NCBI RefSeq assembly: GCF_019578655.1
Contig: NC_063257.1
Span: 24,011,939-24,075,938, forward strand
From: Ricinus communis
Taxonomy: Eukaryota; Streptophyta; Magnoliopsida; Malpighiales; Euphorbiaceae
DNA: 64,000 bases
Direction of reading: 5' to 3'
This document shows, one piece after another, positions 26,201 to 36,664 of the stretch. Each line of letters opens with the position of its first letter. Within the stretch, counting starts at the first letter, position 1. The notes beneath the pieces are model-generated. The model did not search any database, was not told where the DNA came from, and saw only the letters and a program-made list of their open reading frames with translations. The position numbers and the translations under genes were made by a program.

Positions 26201-28787
26201 ATCTTCTGTACCAAGTTCTTGAAACAGGAATACTTAAAGATATGAATCAAATTTCTTATTGAATAAAACAGGTCAATATTTCCCTCTGGCCTCGTTTTAA
26301 GATGGTATTTGACTTGCATCTTAGTAGCCTACGCAATGCAAATGTGAAGACATTGTGGGAAGATGATGTGCATCCACATTATGTCATGAGGCGTTATGCT
26401 GAATTTACAGCTTCTCTTATTCACCTTAATGTTGAATATGGAGATGGGCAGGTTGGATCATTTGGGACTTGCATTCTTTTTTTATTTCTCCTTCTCTTTT
26501 TGTTTCTGCAACAAATCTCTTAATATATTGTAGCCCTTCAACGTGTGCAGCTTGAATTGAATTTGGAACGGTTGAGAATGGCTATTGATGACTTGCTTAT
26601 CAAGCTAGCTAAGACATTCACAAAGCCAAAACTTCAAATTGTGTTTCTTATAAACAACTATGATATGACGATTTCTGTACTAAAGGTTAGGACCAATGTT
26701 TATTTCTTCTGTTAGGATTATTAAATGTACCACCATGCATAGGCTGTTATTCAAGTTGGCTGGGGAAGATAATTGTAGAAGTTCATTGATCATTTAATAA
26801 TGTGTGTAGAAAGGCTTCATATTTCCCACATGATGGAATCCTTAGGTCTATATGCACATTAATTTTCCAATTTCTGTTCATTTGAACTTCAGGAAGCTGG
26901 TCCGGAAGGTGGGAAAATTCAGTTGCACTTTGAGGAACTGCTGAAGAGCAATACAGCTTTATTCGTGGTATGCAACAGCGGCTGAATAAAACTGCATCCA
27001 TGATGTTGAAAAATTTGGATAGAGATTTCATTATGCAATTATAATTTATTAGTTAGTTTCATGTATATATGCACACAAGGAAGCTAAGGGAGTAAAATAA
27101 TGGGCTGAAGGGAGGTGAAGCAGTTTAGGAACTCTTCATATGAACATATCTGTATGGACATATATATATATATATGGCGGCTTGCATCAAATGATGACGG
27201 GTGCCTTTATCTTTACTAGCTCTCCATAAAAAAAGGCACCAAAAGGAAAATAGTTATGATAAATCATCATGGTCATTGTGGTAAAAATGTTATATGTGAA
27301 GTCTGGAAATGCTAAAATGTTTTTAATGAAGCATACCTCGGATTTCAAAGGGCATACAGCTTTATCAAGAATGCTGTGGAATCTGTCTTGGGACATACCT
27401 ATAATGGAATGAATTATCCTTAAATCAATCTGTTGCCTTCTTCTTTAATTTCTTTTCAGTTTCTGAGATTTAACTTTCGGCTTTTGCTAATTACACTCTC
27501 CTTGCAGGAGGAGCTGCTATTAGAGCATTTTAGTGACCTCATCAAGTTTGTCAAGACCAGAGCCTGTAAGTGTTTACATAAATTTCAGTTACGGGGTTAA
27601 TTGCACTCTACTTATCTCTAAATTTCGATTTTCTAAGAAATCCACAATTATAATATTTTTATCACCCCAATTAAATTTGTTGCAATAGGAAGTCATTTGT
27701 GTGGTCGGAATCTGGCGGCTGAAATGCTGATTTTAAGATTTAGAAGAATACATATATTTTATTTTCAAAATAATACATTTTTTTAGATTAATATTGTGTC
27801 ATATAAAAGGTAAATCATATTCCAAATAAGTCTAAGTAGTTTTAAAATATATATATATTATATATATATATATATCAAGCATTCTTCTTTTAATCTTATT
27901 AGGATTAGTGGGTGGAGTAAGATAGGAGCATTAAAATTTTTTTATCTAAGTTTAAAAAAAATGAAATACATAATTCTTTTAATGTTATATCAGCATTTCT
28001 GTCATCAGATTCTGATGAGTAAATTCTGTTGCACTCAACATAAAAGTTAAGTGATTAAATAATTGCAAATTGAATTTCTTTTTTCTTTTTTACCAAATTG
28101 AAACCGTTGCTGGAACTTACCTGTCAATTGCGAGATCTGAAATCAATCTCCGTCTGGATAGCAACTTTGAGATTAGAAATTTTTGAATTGAGTTCTTATA
28201 GTTTAGACTGCATAATTATAATCTGACTTTCCACCGGACAAAATAAGAAATGTTCAACTCAACTATAAGATATCAATGTCATTAAATTACATTTTTTTTT
28301 TCTAAAGTAGGAATTCATCATAAAACCGGCTAATTTTGAAGTGGTTTAACTCGACCATCCTCATGATTCCATCCGAACAAAGAGATCTAAGGAACTCAAA
28401 AAATTTTAATTAAGGCATAAAGATTTAAACAATTTAAGGAGATGAGCTTTTACTGAGGTTTTTTTTGCATGTGAATTGTCAGCTGAGGATCCAAGTTCCA
28501 ATTCTGAGAAGCCCATAACTGTTGCGGAGGTGGAGACGATCGTGAAAGATTTTGGGAGTAGGTGGAAAGCTGCAATAGAGCTGATGCATAAAGATGTTAT
28601 CACTTCTTTCAGCAACTTCTTATGCGGTATGGAGATCTTGAGGGCTGCATTAACCCAGCTTCTGCTATATTATACCAGGCTTTCCGATTGCATAAAGAGG
28701 ATCGTTGGTGGGTCTGCACTGAACAAGGATCTTGTCTCCATTTCTTCAATCATGTACGAAATCAAAAAATACTCCAGGACATTCTAG
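2228..28787 (+). CDS. VPS52: Vacuolar protein sorting-associated protein 52 (GARP/EARP subunit), 20 coding exons
   Basis: I recognise the plant VPS52 (POKY POLLEN TUBE) family, a coiled-coil subunit of the GARP/EARP complexes that tether endosome-derived vesicles at the trans-Golgi. Exons by reading: 2228-2287, 2386-2489, 2586-2643, 3093-3188, 4982-5083, 5900-5983, 7498-7578, 9343-9486, 10270-10361, 11255-11336, 15876-16058, 22960-23075, 23172-23230, 23319-23419, 25871-25921, 26272-26451, 26551-26685, 26893-26967, 27508-27565, 28483-28787. They join in frame to 2166 nt (721 residues plus TAG), close to the usual ~700 residues. All introns are GT-AG. Conserved stretches include KESDNLVSLHDQIRDCDSIL, ILQQSVLLKYKY, SAVFALGERI, LLMDTATSEY, PHYVMRRYAEF and KDFGSRWK. 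The first ~20 residues are not conserved, so the start is the least certain part. No premature stop is seen, so the gene is probably functional. Confidence 0.95.
3189..4981 (+). other. VPS52 intron 4
   Basis: This 1.8-kb intron lies between the exon ending in a QVELDSIQ-coding segment and the exon opening with DYIKESDNL. It has the expected T-rich plant intron composition. I recognise no mobile element or RNA gene in it; the short open frames here have no recognisable product. Confidence 0.7.
5984..7497 (+). other. VPS52 intron 6 with a possible solo LTR or LTR fragment
   Basis: Within this intron, about 6300-6740 differs from ordinary intron sequence. Read on the minus strand it has a TATA-like TCTATAAATATC, then some 50-60 bases later an AATAAACAAG polyadenylation-like motif, the layout of an LTR promoter and R region. 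I cannot find clear TG...CA ends, a target duplication or a primer-binding site, so the LTR call is weak. A short CT microsatellite lies near 6856-6872. Confidence 0.35.
7579..9342 (+). other. VPS52 intron 7
   Basis: This 1.76-kb intron separates the exon ending in VDVIVDGE from the exon starting VNDEYLRTL. The sequence is T-rich and shows no coding similarity that I recognise. No terminal inverted repeats or LTR ends stood out. Confidence 0.6.
9487..10269 (+). other. VPS52 intron 8
   Basis: A 783-bp intron between the exon ending RQKAVSK and the exon starting VFEFIVQKL. It is T-rich. I see no element, RNA gene or other structure in it. Confidence 0.6.
10362..11254 (+). other. VPS52 intron 9
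   Basis: An 893-bp intron with donor GTGAGT that interrupts the Lys codon of LLKYK after its second base. Nothing beyond intron sequence is recognised. Confidence 0.6.
14384..14395 (-). other. Primer-binding site of copia fragment A
   Basis: Read on the minus strand this is TGGTATCAGATC, complementary to the 3' end of initiator tRNA-Met apart from the last bases. It directly follows the LTR end TTTACA, which fixes both the orientation and the inner LTR edge. Confidence 0.85.
14396..14580 (-). repeat. 5' LTR of copia fragment A (185 bp)
   Basis: On the minus strand the repeat begins TGTTATAAGATG and ends GTGTTTACA, giving the TG...CA ends of an LTR, immediately followed by the tRNA-Met primer-binding site. 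The second LTR is missing, so the length rests on the end motifs and the primer-binding site. Its first bases resemble those of the LTR at 18147-18398. Confidence 0.75.
14724..15081. mobile_element. Tourist-like MITE (PIF/Harbinger type)
   Basis: A 358-bp element with imperfect terminal inverted repeats: GGGCCAGTTTGG at the left and, on the opposite strand, GTGCCCATTTGG at the right. It is flanked on both sides by TTA (14721-14723 and 15082-15084), the 3-bp target duplication typical of PIF/Harbinger elements. There is no coding capacity. It lies in VPS52 intron 10, about 140 bp beyond the copia LTR. Confidence 0.7.
15082..15875 (+). other. Remainder of VPS52 intron 10
   Basis: T-rich sequence ending in the acceptor TTTTTGCAG before exon 11. 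I recognise no element in it. Confidence 0.5.
16691..17441 (+). mobile_element. Probable short non-autonomous Helitron
   Basis: A 751-bp, very AT-rich segment that begins TCTAGTCATAATATATATAT after a host A and ends in CTAG before a host T. Just before the end is CACGTGCAATGGACATGCAT, an imperfect hairpin followed by an A-rich spacer. A 5' TC, a 3' hairpin with CTRR and insertion between A and T are the known Helitron hallmarks. It has no coding sequence. The hairpin is weak, so the 5' end in particular could be off. It lies in VPS52 intron 11. Confidence 0.45.
18089..18150. repeat. Two tandem copies of a 31-bp unit beside copia fragment B
   Basis: Two adjacent 31-bp units (18089-18119 and 18120-18150) start ATATGTTAAGTGCTAGGTG and differ at one position (AAGAATTGAT versus AAGGATTGAT). 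The second unit runs into the outer edge of the copia LTR. This is a recent local duplication or a slippage event next to the insertion. Confidence 0.85.
18147..18398 (-). repeat. 3' LTR of copia fragment B (~252 bp)
   Basis: On the minus strand the repeat begins TGTTATAGCTATTTTATA directly after the polypurine tract AGCTTGAGGGAG, and probably ends at CCTTATCA (18147). The inner edge is well supported by the polypurine tract. The outer edge is chosen only by the CA end, because there is no second LTR and no clear target duplication. Confidence 0.65.
18510..18851 (-). pseudogene. Copia RNase H fragment
   Basis: A 113-codon open stretch of the copia polyprotein of fragment B. It carries the RNase H signature around MAKSVCEIMWIYQLL and LWCDNQAAVHIASNP, followed by ERTKHIEI. 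It is cut off from the RT part by stops and a frameshift, so it cannot produce a working enzyme. Confidence 0.8.
18989..19476 (-). pseudogene. Copia reverse transcriptase fragment, in two pieces
   Basis: Two neighbouring open stretches of the copia RT of fragment B. The first (19192-19476) runs from PRAWFGKFSQVI through the YVDD box to FLGVEVTRSKNGIS. The second (18989-19186) continues with a KYVFELL segment and a YRRSVGKLNYLTVTHSD segment. A stop between them breaks the domain. The catalytic aspartates themselves are intact. Confidence 0.82.
21451..22959 (+). other. Remainder of VPS52 intron 11, with a possible LTR-like segment
   Basis: No gene is seen. Read on the minus strand, a segment starting near 22251 begins TGTTAGAGTATGCCCTTAAG, which looks like an LTR start, and the following ~750 bases down to about 21460 show no coding similarity. 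A matching CA end, a primer-binding site and a target duplication were not found, so this is only a suggestion. Confidence 0.3.
23420..25870 (+). other. VPS52 intron 14 with nested MITE-like sequence
   Basis: A 2.45-kb intron. A hAT-type MITE (24092-24629) sits inside it. Around that MITE, the segments at about 23900-23950 (GGTTAATGAAGGGGAAG) and 24750-24785 (CTTCATTCCCCTTCGTTTAC) are imperfect inverted repeats, suggesting an older terminal-inverted-repeat element into which the hAT MITE inserted. A poly-T run of more than 20 bases lies near 25574-25596. Nothing else is recognised. Confidence 0.45.
24092..24629. mobile_element. hAT-type non-autonomous MITE (538 bp)
   Basis: The ends are inverted repeats: TAGGGTTGGCAATTCTTG on the left and, on the other strand, AAGGGCTGGCAATTTTTT on the right. 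The flanks CTTCTCAT (24084-24091) and CTTCTTAT (24630-24637) form an 8-bp target duplication with one mismatch, the length expected for hAT. The interior is AT-rich with repeated AACCCGTTTA motifs in the subterminal parts, and codes for nothing. Confidence 0.75.
27565..28482 (+). other. VPS52 intron 19
   Basis: A roughly 0.9-kb AT-rich intron before the last exon. It contains an AT microsatellite near 27846-27874. No element ends or coding similarity are recognised. The intron proper starts one base after the listed start. Confidence 0.55.
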
Positions 28788-29480
28788 ATCATTAATTTCG
28801 TGTTATATCAGGAACAGCCAGCCATCTCCTGATAAGAGTGAAATTGTTGCTCATAATAGTCAGCCATCCCATTGCCATGGCTGTTCACCCCCGTCAGTAT
28901 TATGTGCACTTTGGTCTGTCCGACCAAAAACCAGGAGAATAGACCAAAAAAGAAATCAAATTTTGACATACTCAAGCAGTTGCAGTTAATATACTGTAGC
29001 TAAGGGTTTCCTGGAACTTGTTGATCTGAATTTCTTCTTTTTCTTTTTTTCTTTTTTTTTTTTGTTGAAGATTACACTTGTCACATTTTTTCTCTTTATT
29101 TTATCTGTTAACACTCATTTATGTTTTCTTCTTGCTTAAGAAGCATAGAATACGATTATTTTTAGAAGCGATAATTACAAAAATAATGTTTGAATTTGTT
29201 AAGATTTGATAATGAAGTGTTTAAATTTTAAAAGTTACAATTTAGTTTATGAACTTAATAAATATTTATGATTTATAAGTTATTCATATCAATTTATTAC
29301 AAAATGGTGTATAACTTATTAAAATTAGTACTAAAGTGTTTAAGCTTTTAAAAATTATGATTAATGTAAAAAATTAAAAAAGTATTAATATTTGAGAGTG
29401 TGAAGACAAATAAAATTCTATTATATTTTCATAGTAAAAAATAATATTTACACGAAAGGTAATAAATTTTTCATGTAAGC
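28788..29480. other. VPS52 3' flank and AT-rich intergenic sequence
   Basis: Sequence after the VPS52 TAG. The first ~250 bases probably hold the 3' UTR, but I cannot single out a polyadenylation signal with confidence. A T-rich run lies near 29027-29062, and the following sequence is very AT-rich with no recognised feature. Confidence 0.5.
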
Positions 29481-31264
29481 AATAAAAATTGTAAAAAGAA
29501 AGTGATTATTCTAGTAGTTTTGTCAATCACCATTTTGATCATCTCCTTAGGAGTAGTTGTTGTATTGATACTTATACCAGACAAAGCCTGAAGTAGAGCT
29601 TTTTTATGATCTGATGAGTGCATCAGCAGTTTTCAGATGTTGCCTGTCTTTTTGTCTTTCTTCAGTTACTCTAACAACTCATTACCCCTCCTTTAGATGC
29701 TTTCTCGACTTATTTCAACTCTTGAACCTCCGTATCACTCTTACCCACTAGCTCGGCTTTTTTGTCGGAGTCACTATTTGCCCAAATATCTTACACCCTA
29801 GTTTCTTAGACTTCACACTCATTCCAGAGCTGTACTAGATGTCGATGGCCATAACTAACTTCTTCTTACCTTACTTCCAAACCTCTAGAAGACAAGGCTT
29901 CAAGCCGCTTGATCATTTTCTGACCCCCTACCACTTGGCATAATATCCTCAATCCCAATGTCAATCGAAGAAGACCTTGAATATTGGACTTTGAAATCAA
30001 ATTTTCCCGAAGGCTGCCCTAGCAGGTCTTCACATTTATATCGAGGAATTTGTTCAGTCTATTAAGTTTTGAATCTCATGCTTGAGACGGTTGCACTGAT
30101 ATGTCACATGCCCGAAAGCTTAGTGATACTCACAATATTGGCTATTATGAGAGTTAGGATAGCTTTTCGGTGATTGGGGCTTGAGTTTCCTACTCCATTT
30201 TAGATGTCAAAACACCATGAATAGTGATGCCCCCAACTCGGTGAAGGTTCTTTGTAGGATTTTTAGCTCTAGCTCTAGCTTTGGCTCGGGTTGGGATATG
30301 TCTTGAAAAGAGTTCTTAACCTCCTCTTCACTAAAATCAAGAGTGATCATGGACTCTTGGTTTGGGGTGGTGTGTTGTTGTAGTTTGGTAGAGGATTTCT
30401 TCTAGTATTGGGCTAGTATGGGTCGGTTAGTTTTCTAGCATCAATGAGGTATTGGTTTTTGTGTTTCGGCCAGATGTAGTTGTTTGTGCGGTGGCCAGGT
30501 GCTTGATGGAACTTGTAGTAAGTGTTGAATTTGTAACCGAGTGCATTAGGATTAGGTAGGGTTTTAAGGGTAGTCAGTTGGAGCATATGCCATTTTGTAC
30601 GAACCTTTCAAAGATCATTGAGAGAGGTTGCTTGAAGTTGGAGAACTTCCTCGATTGCTGGACAACATTCACATATAAAGTGTTGCTCCCTCCAACCTGA
30701 TAATTCGGTCTTCTACTGGTTCGCAGAGTCTTCCTTTTGACATTTTCGACTTCTTCGACCTAAAGCCCGTCATCATATAGGTTCATGAAAGTCTTCAGAT
30801 TCATCATTTTAAGCCTTTCAACCCATCCTGGAGGAACATTTCGGACCATCATACGAACTTAATCCTTTTCAGAGGGCTTATTTTTCATCAATCTAGCCTT
30901 ATTCCTCCATCTTTTCAAGAAATCAGAGAATGATTCATTTGGCTTTTTTGGTGGACTCAAGGTCTCTAATTAACACTTCCAACTGGGTATTATAGTCGTA
31001 TTACTTAACAAAAGAGTTATATAAATTGCATCATTCAGCTTTGGTGGATTTTTCTAGACTATGATACCAGTTTACAATAGGTCCTTCTAGAGACAATACA
31101 AACAGCTTGACAATTTGAATCCTACTTAGCTAAGTAGTTCTCATGATAATTACATATTGCTTTAGATGAACTTTGGATTACCAGTCCCATTAAAATTGTC
31201 CATCTCGAGCATCCTAAACTTCGCAGACAGCTTGTCTTTGCCTGTCAGCACCAGTTCTTTAAAA

Positions 31265-31795
31265 TCATAAGTCGAGTCCTAACCCTTTGATTTTCAGCAT
31301 GTCTTGCATCTTCTCAAGCCTAGTGCTCAAGCCACTTATAACTTCATTAGTAGTAAGGGCGGTCTCCCACTTGGCTTGGTCCAACACAAACTCATCATAA
31401 TCATGGAGATTCTGGGGCACTCTTCTCCTAATAGAGTCTTCAGCATTGGCATTGGTAGCAGCTGCAGTAGTAATAACAGTTTCATCGGCAGTTGCAGCCG
31501 GATCAACTACATGAGCAACTGGGGTAATCAGGACAATAGGTGGGGCTTGATTTGCAGCCATCCCAGCTAGAAGTTGTTGGAGCTCTTTCTGGATCAAACC
31601 CCTTAGATCGTCAATGACAATATTTTTTAGGATCTCAACATCTTGCTCATTAGCCCTTTCGTTGGCCATTTCAAATGTAGCTTCATCCTCACTAGTGGAA
31701 GCTTGATGTCTTGGCTTTCGACGAGCTTTAGTACAATCCGGATTCTCGGTGAGATAAGTATTCTCTTCAGCCTTCCGTTGTCTTGCCTCTTCCAA
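31265..31795 (-). CDS. Retrotransposon gag N-terminal open frame (176 codons)
   Basis: The longest open frame of the Tat/Ogre-like fragment. It opens MEEARQRKAEENTYL and contains an acidic, helix-prone middle (QDVEILKNIVIDDLRGLIQK), an alanine-rich linker (DPAATADETVITTAAATNA) and an RRRVPQNLHDYDEFVLDQAKW segment. Past its stop codon the gag similarity continues with interruptions, so this is the front part of a broken gag and not a free-standing host gene. There is no zinc knuckle in it. It would encode capsid-like structural protein in an intact element. Confidence 0.65.
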   Translation of the reverse strand: MEEARQRKAEENTYLTENPDCTKARRKPRHQASTSEDEATFEMANERANEQDVEILKNIVIDDLRGLIQKELQQLLAGMAANQAPPIVLITPVAHVVDPAATADETVITTAAATNANAEDSIRRRVPQNLHDYDEFVLDQAKWETALTTNEVISGLSTRLEKMQDMLKIKGLGLDL

Positions 31796-32524
31796 CCCAA
31801 ATGAATGTCTATATGGCTAAGAAGCAAAAGGTTAGTATGGTGCATGCAATGCATGAGATGCATAATGCACGTGATATGTACAAAGACAAAGAGAAATGTT
31901 AGCATACACAAAGTTATTAATACAAAACATCATTCCAACCTTATTTCTCCCACACACGGTTCATGGTGAGTCTTTCTTTCCTAGGATTTTGGGTCTGGGC
32001 TTTCTATCAACAAGGGATAGTAGGCCTAACTCGCATGCTATAAGCTCTCAAAGTAGATTTAAAACAAACAAGACAATGTTTCTCAGTATAAATATAAAGT
32101 TTGCATATCTTGGGCCTAGGGCCTAATTCCACATATTCTTAAGCCAAGGCTTTTCGATATGTGGGCTTAAGTACTTATAAAGAGAAATGTCTCAAATAGT
32201 AAGCAATAGAATTCCTAAGGAAGATTGCTACTGTCATTACCATGAGTTGAATCTTAGGTAAGGATAAAAGGCTCCCACAAGTAAAAAGTGTTCTTCCTTG
32301 GCTATCTCCTACTCAAGGGTCCATGCGACAAAGGAAATTCAGTCATTACATGTGAGTGATGCTTGTCTAGTGTCGCAATTCTCAAGTTCAAGTGGAGTCA
32401 AAGAACAACTAATTTACGCCATCTGGGCTATTGGGACTAAGAACATAACCATGCAACTGATGTAAGAATCAATAGTTAAATAATAAAATTAAAGACAGAC
32501 ATATAGGAGAATCAGCTTCTTTTA

Positions 32525-32542
32525 TCCCCAATGGAGTTGCCC
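32525..32542 (-). other. Primer-binding site of the Tat/Ogre-like element
   Basis: On the minus strand this reads GGGCAACTCCATTGGGGA, very close to TGGCGACTCCATTGGGGA, the primer-binding sequence I know from Tat/Ogre-type plant elements. Two or three bases differ at the end next to the LTR. It lies downstream of the LTR-like region and upstream of gag, as expected. Confidence 0.65.
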
Positions 32543-34028
32543 TTTTGGACGGCGGTTTTGAGTGCACACCTAAGTGTCTCTAACGATTATGACACTGTAA
32601 GGCTTTTCAACCTAATTAGGAACTCGCTAACTAGTCATAGAAACTAATGCAGAGATGGAGTCGCTAACCCAGTAATTCTCCGGAACACTTTTACTAATTT
32701 AAGTGGCATATTAGATTCCATAAGGAAGCTTCACCACATCTAGATATGGATCCGGAAGCCAACTTCTTTATTTATGTATCTTAGTCTTTAGTTTTATTAT
32801 TTAACAAGCTATTCCTTATAAATATAACAGTTTATATTTATAAGCATTCATTACAACATGTGAGGTTCTCTTAAGTCTAGCCCATTTTATTAAGCCCAAT
32901 CTATGTTTGATTTATTATTCTATTTTACTAATTAAGTATGTACAAGGTTTTACCTATTCTAGCCCACTTACAAGTTATGCTTTTATTCTAGCCTTTAAGC
33001 TTAGAGGGACTACTTTTTATGTAGAGGTCCAATTATGTGATCTTAAATCTAATATGACCTAGTTAATTCATTTAAAACATGGCAAAGCCTACTAGGTCTA
33101 TATTAAATTTAGATTTAGCCCAATTACCATCTGATTAACGTAATTGACTATAATTTTCATGTTGGTCTAATTTTTAGCGCCTAGAGTCTGTTTTAATTAG
33201 GCAATCATATCACAACCATTTGGCATATCAAGCATAAAAAGAAAGTGCAGAAAAAATAAAACTAGCTATTACAACCCTTTCTACAACTAGAATACGAAAG
33301 AAGAATACCTAAAAACTAAGTGCAATACATAAAATCACTAAAAGTACATCAAAAACTTGAAAATCATGCCAAAATTGTGCACAGCTAATCGGCTCTAAGG
33401 GCTTCGGATGGTCAGTCTGCAATTTTCCTTCGGCTTTTCACGTCCAAAAGCTGATTTTACATGCAGAGAGGATAAAAAATAATTAAAATATGTAAAATAT
33501 AATAAGAAATAAGAAAGACATATCTAACAAAGGAAACCTAAACAAACCTGTAAACCCTAAAAATGAAATTGACATTATACAAAATTTTTTAAGACATATT
33601 CACTAAACTAATCAGATTCAAAATCCAATAAAATCAACATGTTAAATAGGGAAAAATCATAATCTAATCATGTAAATCATGTTATACTTTCAAAAAGTAA
33701 GTCTAATCATGTTTCTAGATTCATAAATCAACATAAAGAAAATAGTAGTGAAAAGGATGTTGATGATGTGGATGTAGGGGAAGCCTTAGGTTGTCACTAT
33801 AAGAAGCTGAATCAAAGATCGGCTAAGAACCTAGTTCTGCTTGAGATCTAAGAAGAGGGTTTCCTAATCTTGGGTTATTTCTTAGTGACTTGCCAAAATA
33901 ACTCTCTATGTTTGAACCTAGGGTTTTTTCTCAGAAGTCTTTATCTATTGAAAAAGTGTTACTAATGCCTAATGATTGTAGCTCTCAATTAATGAATGTT
34001 GCTAACCCTAGGCATAGGACATAATGAT

Positions 34029-34038
34029 GCTTATATAG
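34029..34038 (-). promoter_or_regulatory. TATA box in the LTR of the Tat/Ogre-like element
   Basis: On the minus strand the sequence is CTATATAAGC, a plant-type TATA box. It lies about 1.5 kb before the primer-binding site in the direction of element transcription, consistent with an LTR promoter. The transcription start was not determined. Confidence 0.5.
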
Positions 34039-34431
34039 AGCTAGGGTTTAGAAACCCTAGAGAACAAAATAATAAACTTCAGTTTTTAATCTTTAAAGAA
34101 AAAGATTTTCGTTTATCAATCAATATTATCCAATAAAAATCTTTTAAGAATCTTAATAATTATCATAAAAAACTTTATAGAAACCTATTTTCTTATTTTT
34201 GGGCATTTTAGAGTCAAAATACGCGTAAAACGGTATCGAATCATGAAAAATAGCCAATCGGCATTGTGAAGAGTCGACCAGCTCTACATAGAGTCAATTC
34301 GGCTCTATGCTCAGTTGATTCGACTATACATAAATCCGATGGGCTTTGTGGGTAAAAGGTTTGGGAAATTGTGACAATTTGGTCCCTAAACACTGAAACG
34401 ACACTTTCAACCCTCAAAGTTAATTTTTCTG

Positions 34432-36659
34432 ACAATTAAATCCAAATTGATATTAAAAAATGTGATTTTTATTTAATCATTCTCAACCATAACTTAGATC
34501 CATAACTTAGATTTGCCCATCCTCAGTATTCTAAAACTTGAGAAAGGCAGTAACTTTCATCATAGGATTTTCCGTAATTCGCTCGATATTTAGATCTGGA
34601 AAATAAGTACTGACACGTAACTAAAAGAATTAGATGACTTAATCAACTGATTAGATGACTAAGCATCTGGAAGGCTACTGAGGAATATAAAGAAAACATC
34701 AGAAGCCTACATTCTTAGAGCTCAACGTAATCATAAGACTGAAAAGTTAAATGTCCTAGGATAGTCCAAAGAGTGCGTCAATTAGTCATATTGTCAAATA
34801 GATCAGCTTTGACCTCTTGCATCAAATTATTTCTCATATGCAAAATCTGTAAAAACACATCCATTAATATTTCATGTGCAATCTTGATTTTAATGCATAC
34901 CATAATATATCTTAACTTTAAAATCATCTTCATGCACACCGCAATATCTTAATTTTAACTTTAGTGCACAACATAAAATATTATATTTTGTATTTCTCAA
35001 AAGTGGATTTTATGCACAAAAGTTTATTCTTTACAACTCCTTGTATTTTGAGAAATTTGTCTTTCATCAGACTTCTACTCGATACCTGTTAGTCATCTAA
35101 TCATTTTATGCCATGTCACACCCTTTTCTCATGCACTTACATATTTTCACATGGGTATAATAGCTAGTTCTTTTAAGAAAAAAAAAGTAACTCCGCACAG
35201 TCATCTTAAGACATTATATTATTATTTCAAATTGAGTAGAGATCTAGCAATATAGCTGTTGGAAAATTTCAAATTGATACTTTTTATTATTCTTTCTAAG
35301 AACTAGTTTTTCTATCTTATGAATACTTTTTCATCATGTCTATAACTAAGGAGAGTGGTGCTTTAACTCTAAATCTATCATGAAATTTATATATTATTTA
35401 TCAAAAGAGTTCATTTATCAAAATTTATATATTATTTTTACTCCATTGATTTTTCAAAGAGTCTTTCCTAAATTAGATTTTAAGGAAAGAAGAGCTTACA
35501 ACTCTAGATCTTCCAAGAAATTCAAAGAGGTTATTCATTAAGTATTTATTCTTCATCTTTAATACTTTTGAATTTTCCTTGAGTCTTTCCAAAAATTTAT
35601 TTTAAATTAAAAGAAAGAATTGCTCTATCGCTCATACTTTTCAAGAGAGTTTCTGTTCCAAAATTTGATTTTTTATTTAAACCTTCTTGAGATAACATTT
35701 CATTCTTTCCGATCAAATTCCTTTTGTGTTCACTGTTGATCTATGTAGGAATTTTTATTTTATCTTTGCTTATTAAAATGAAAATCTTATAAAGGTTTCA
35801 AGTACTTAGACGAAAAGCTTGTGGTTGATTTAGGTGTCGCAACCGCCTAGTTAGAAGTGTGTGAAAGGTCGTCAGACACCTACTGATGTCTATTAGGGGT
35901 GTCACAGGCACCCAGTTAAAAGTCTGTGAGAGGTCGTCAGATACCTACTAAATTTTGATATTAGGGGTGACACAACCACCCAATTGGAAGTCTGTGAGAG
36001 GTTCACTTGCACCTATTGAAGCTTGTGAAACGTAGTCAAAAGCCTGTAATTTCTGAGGATCAACAAAAGAGTGGGATATCTCATATGTGTTAGGTGTCTA
36101 TTTCCAGATGCTTTATAAGGCTTAATTCTATCCATTTAAAGAGAGTCATATAGTGGAAATAAGCTTAAGATGTGATCCTTAAGGACTGGATGTAGGTCTC
36201 TGTATCGATCCAGTATAAGTCCCTTATGCACTTCCTTTACTTGTCTTGCACTTCATTCTCATCTGAAAATATGATTTCTATTTCACAGTCATCTATTTTT
36301 CTATTGAATTTACAAAGTGATTTCAATATAATCAAAGCGTCAAAAAGTCTTTAAATTTTGATTTCAAACAACTCCTCTTAACAAATCTTAGTGAATCTTC
36401 TTCAACAGTTGTGTTTTTAGTTTGATATAGATTCATAAATAAAGAGACATCTAATTGATCAGCTCGCTTACTGCTTTAGATATCTACAGAGTACTTTCAT
36501 GTGCAGTTAGATGTATCTGCAGTTTACTTCAGGCATCTAAGAACTCTTGTAAAATCTAATATCTGACATTCTTACAATAGTGGTATAGTTGATTCACAGT
36601 TGAAGAGAAATATAATTGATTAACTGGCTTACTACTCTAGATATATGTCAAGTGCATTT
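34432..36659 (+). repeat. Sirevirus-like LTR fragment (+), with tandem repeats
   Basis: No gene is present. The segment around 36175-36260 reads GGACTGGATGTAGGTCTCTG then CCAGTATAAGTCCCTT and CACTTCATTCTC, which resembles the R-U5 part of sirevirus (copia) LTRs. Upstream is a threefold tandem repeat (35831-36025) of the kind those LTRs carry. The unit from about 36440 is itself duplicated; the second copy starts near 36605, is interrupted by the solo LTR and resumes at 38185. No LTR ends, primer-binding site or coding part is visible, so the classification is an inference. Confidence 0.4.
35831..36025. repeat. Tandem repeat, about 65-bp unit, three copies
   Basis: Three successive units begin TAGGTGTCGCAACCGCC, TAGGGGTGTCACAGGCACC and TAGGGGTGACACAACCACC. 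Each continues with a (A/G)GAAGT or AAAGT box and GTGTGAAAGG or CTGTGAGAGG. Divergence between units is moderate, so the array is not recent. Confidence 0.75.
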
Positions 36660-36664
36660 GTGCA

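Larger units (their letters stand above)
29480..34431 (-). mobile_element. Ty3/gypsy retrotransposon fragment, Tat/Ogre-like (LTR, leader, gag)
   Basis: Read on the minus strand this has an LTR-like region with a TATA box, a primer-binding site (32525-32542), an untranslated leader and a gag region from 31795 down to about 29480. The gag opens with an intact 176-codon frame and continues in broken frames with segments such as ESFSDFLKRWRNKARLM and ALLQALSGI, which I associate with Tat/Ogre-type gag. No protease, RT, RNase H, integrase or 3' LTR follows, so the element is truncated after gag. The outer LTR edge at 34431 (minus-strand TGTCAGAAAAATTAAC) is a guess from the TG end only. Confidence 0.7.

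Noticed and set aside
35831..36025. CRISPR-like array
   Set aside because: The three units are contiguous and diverged, without unique spacers, and the DNA is from a plant nucleus.
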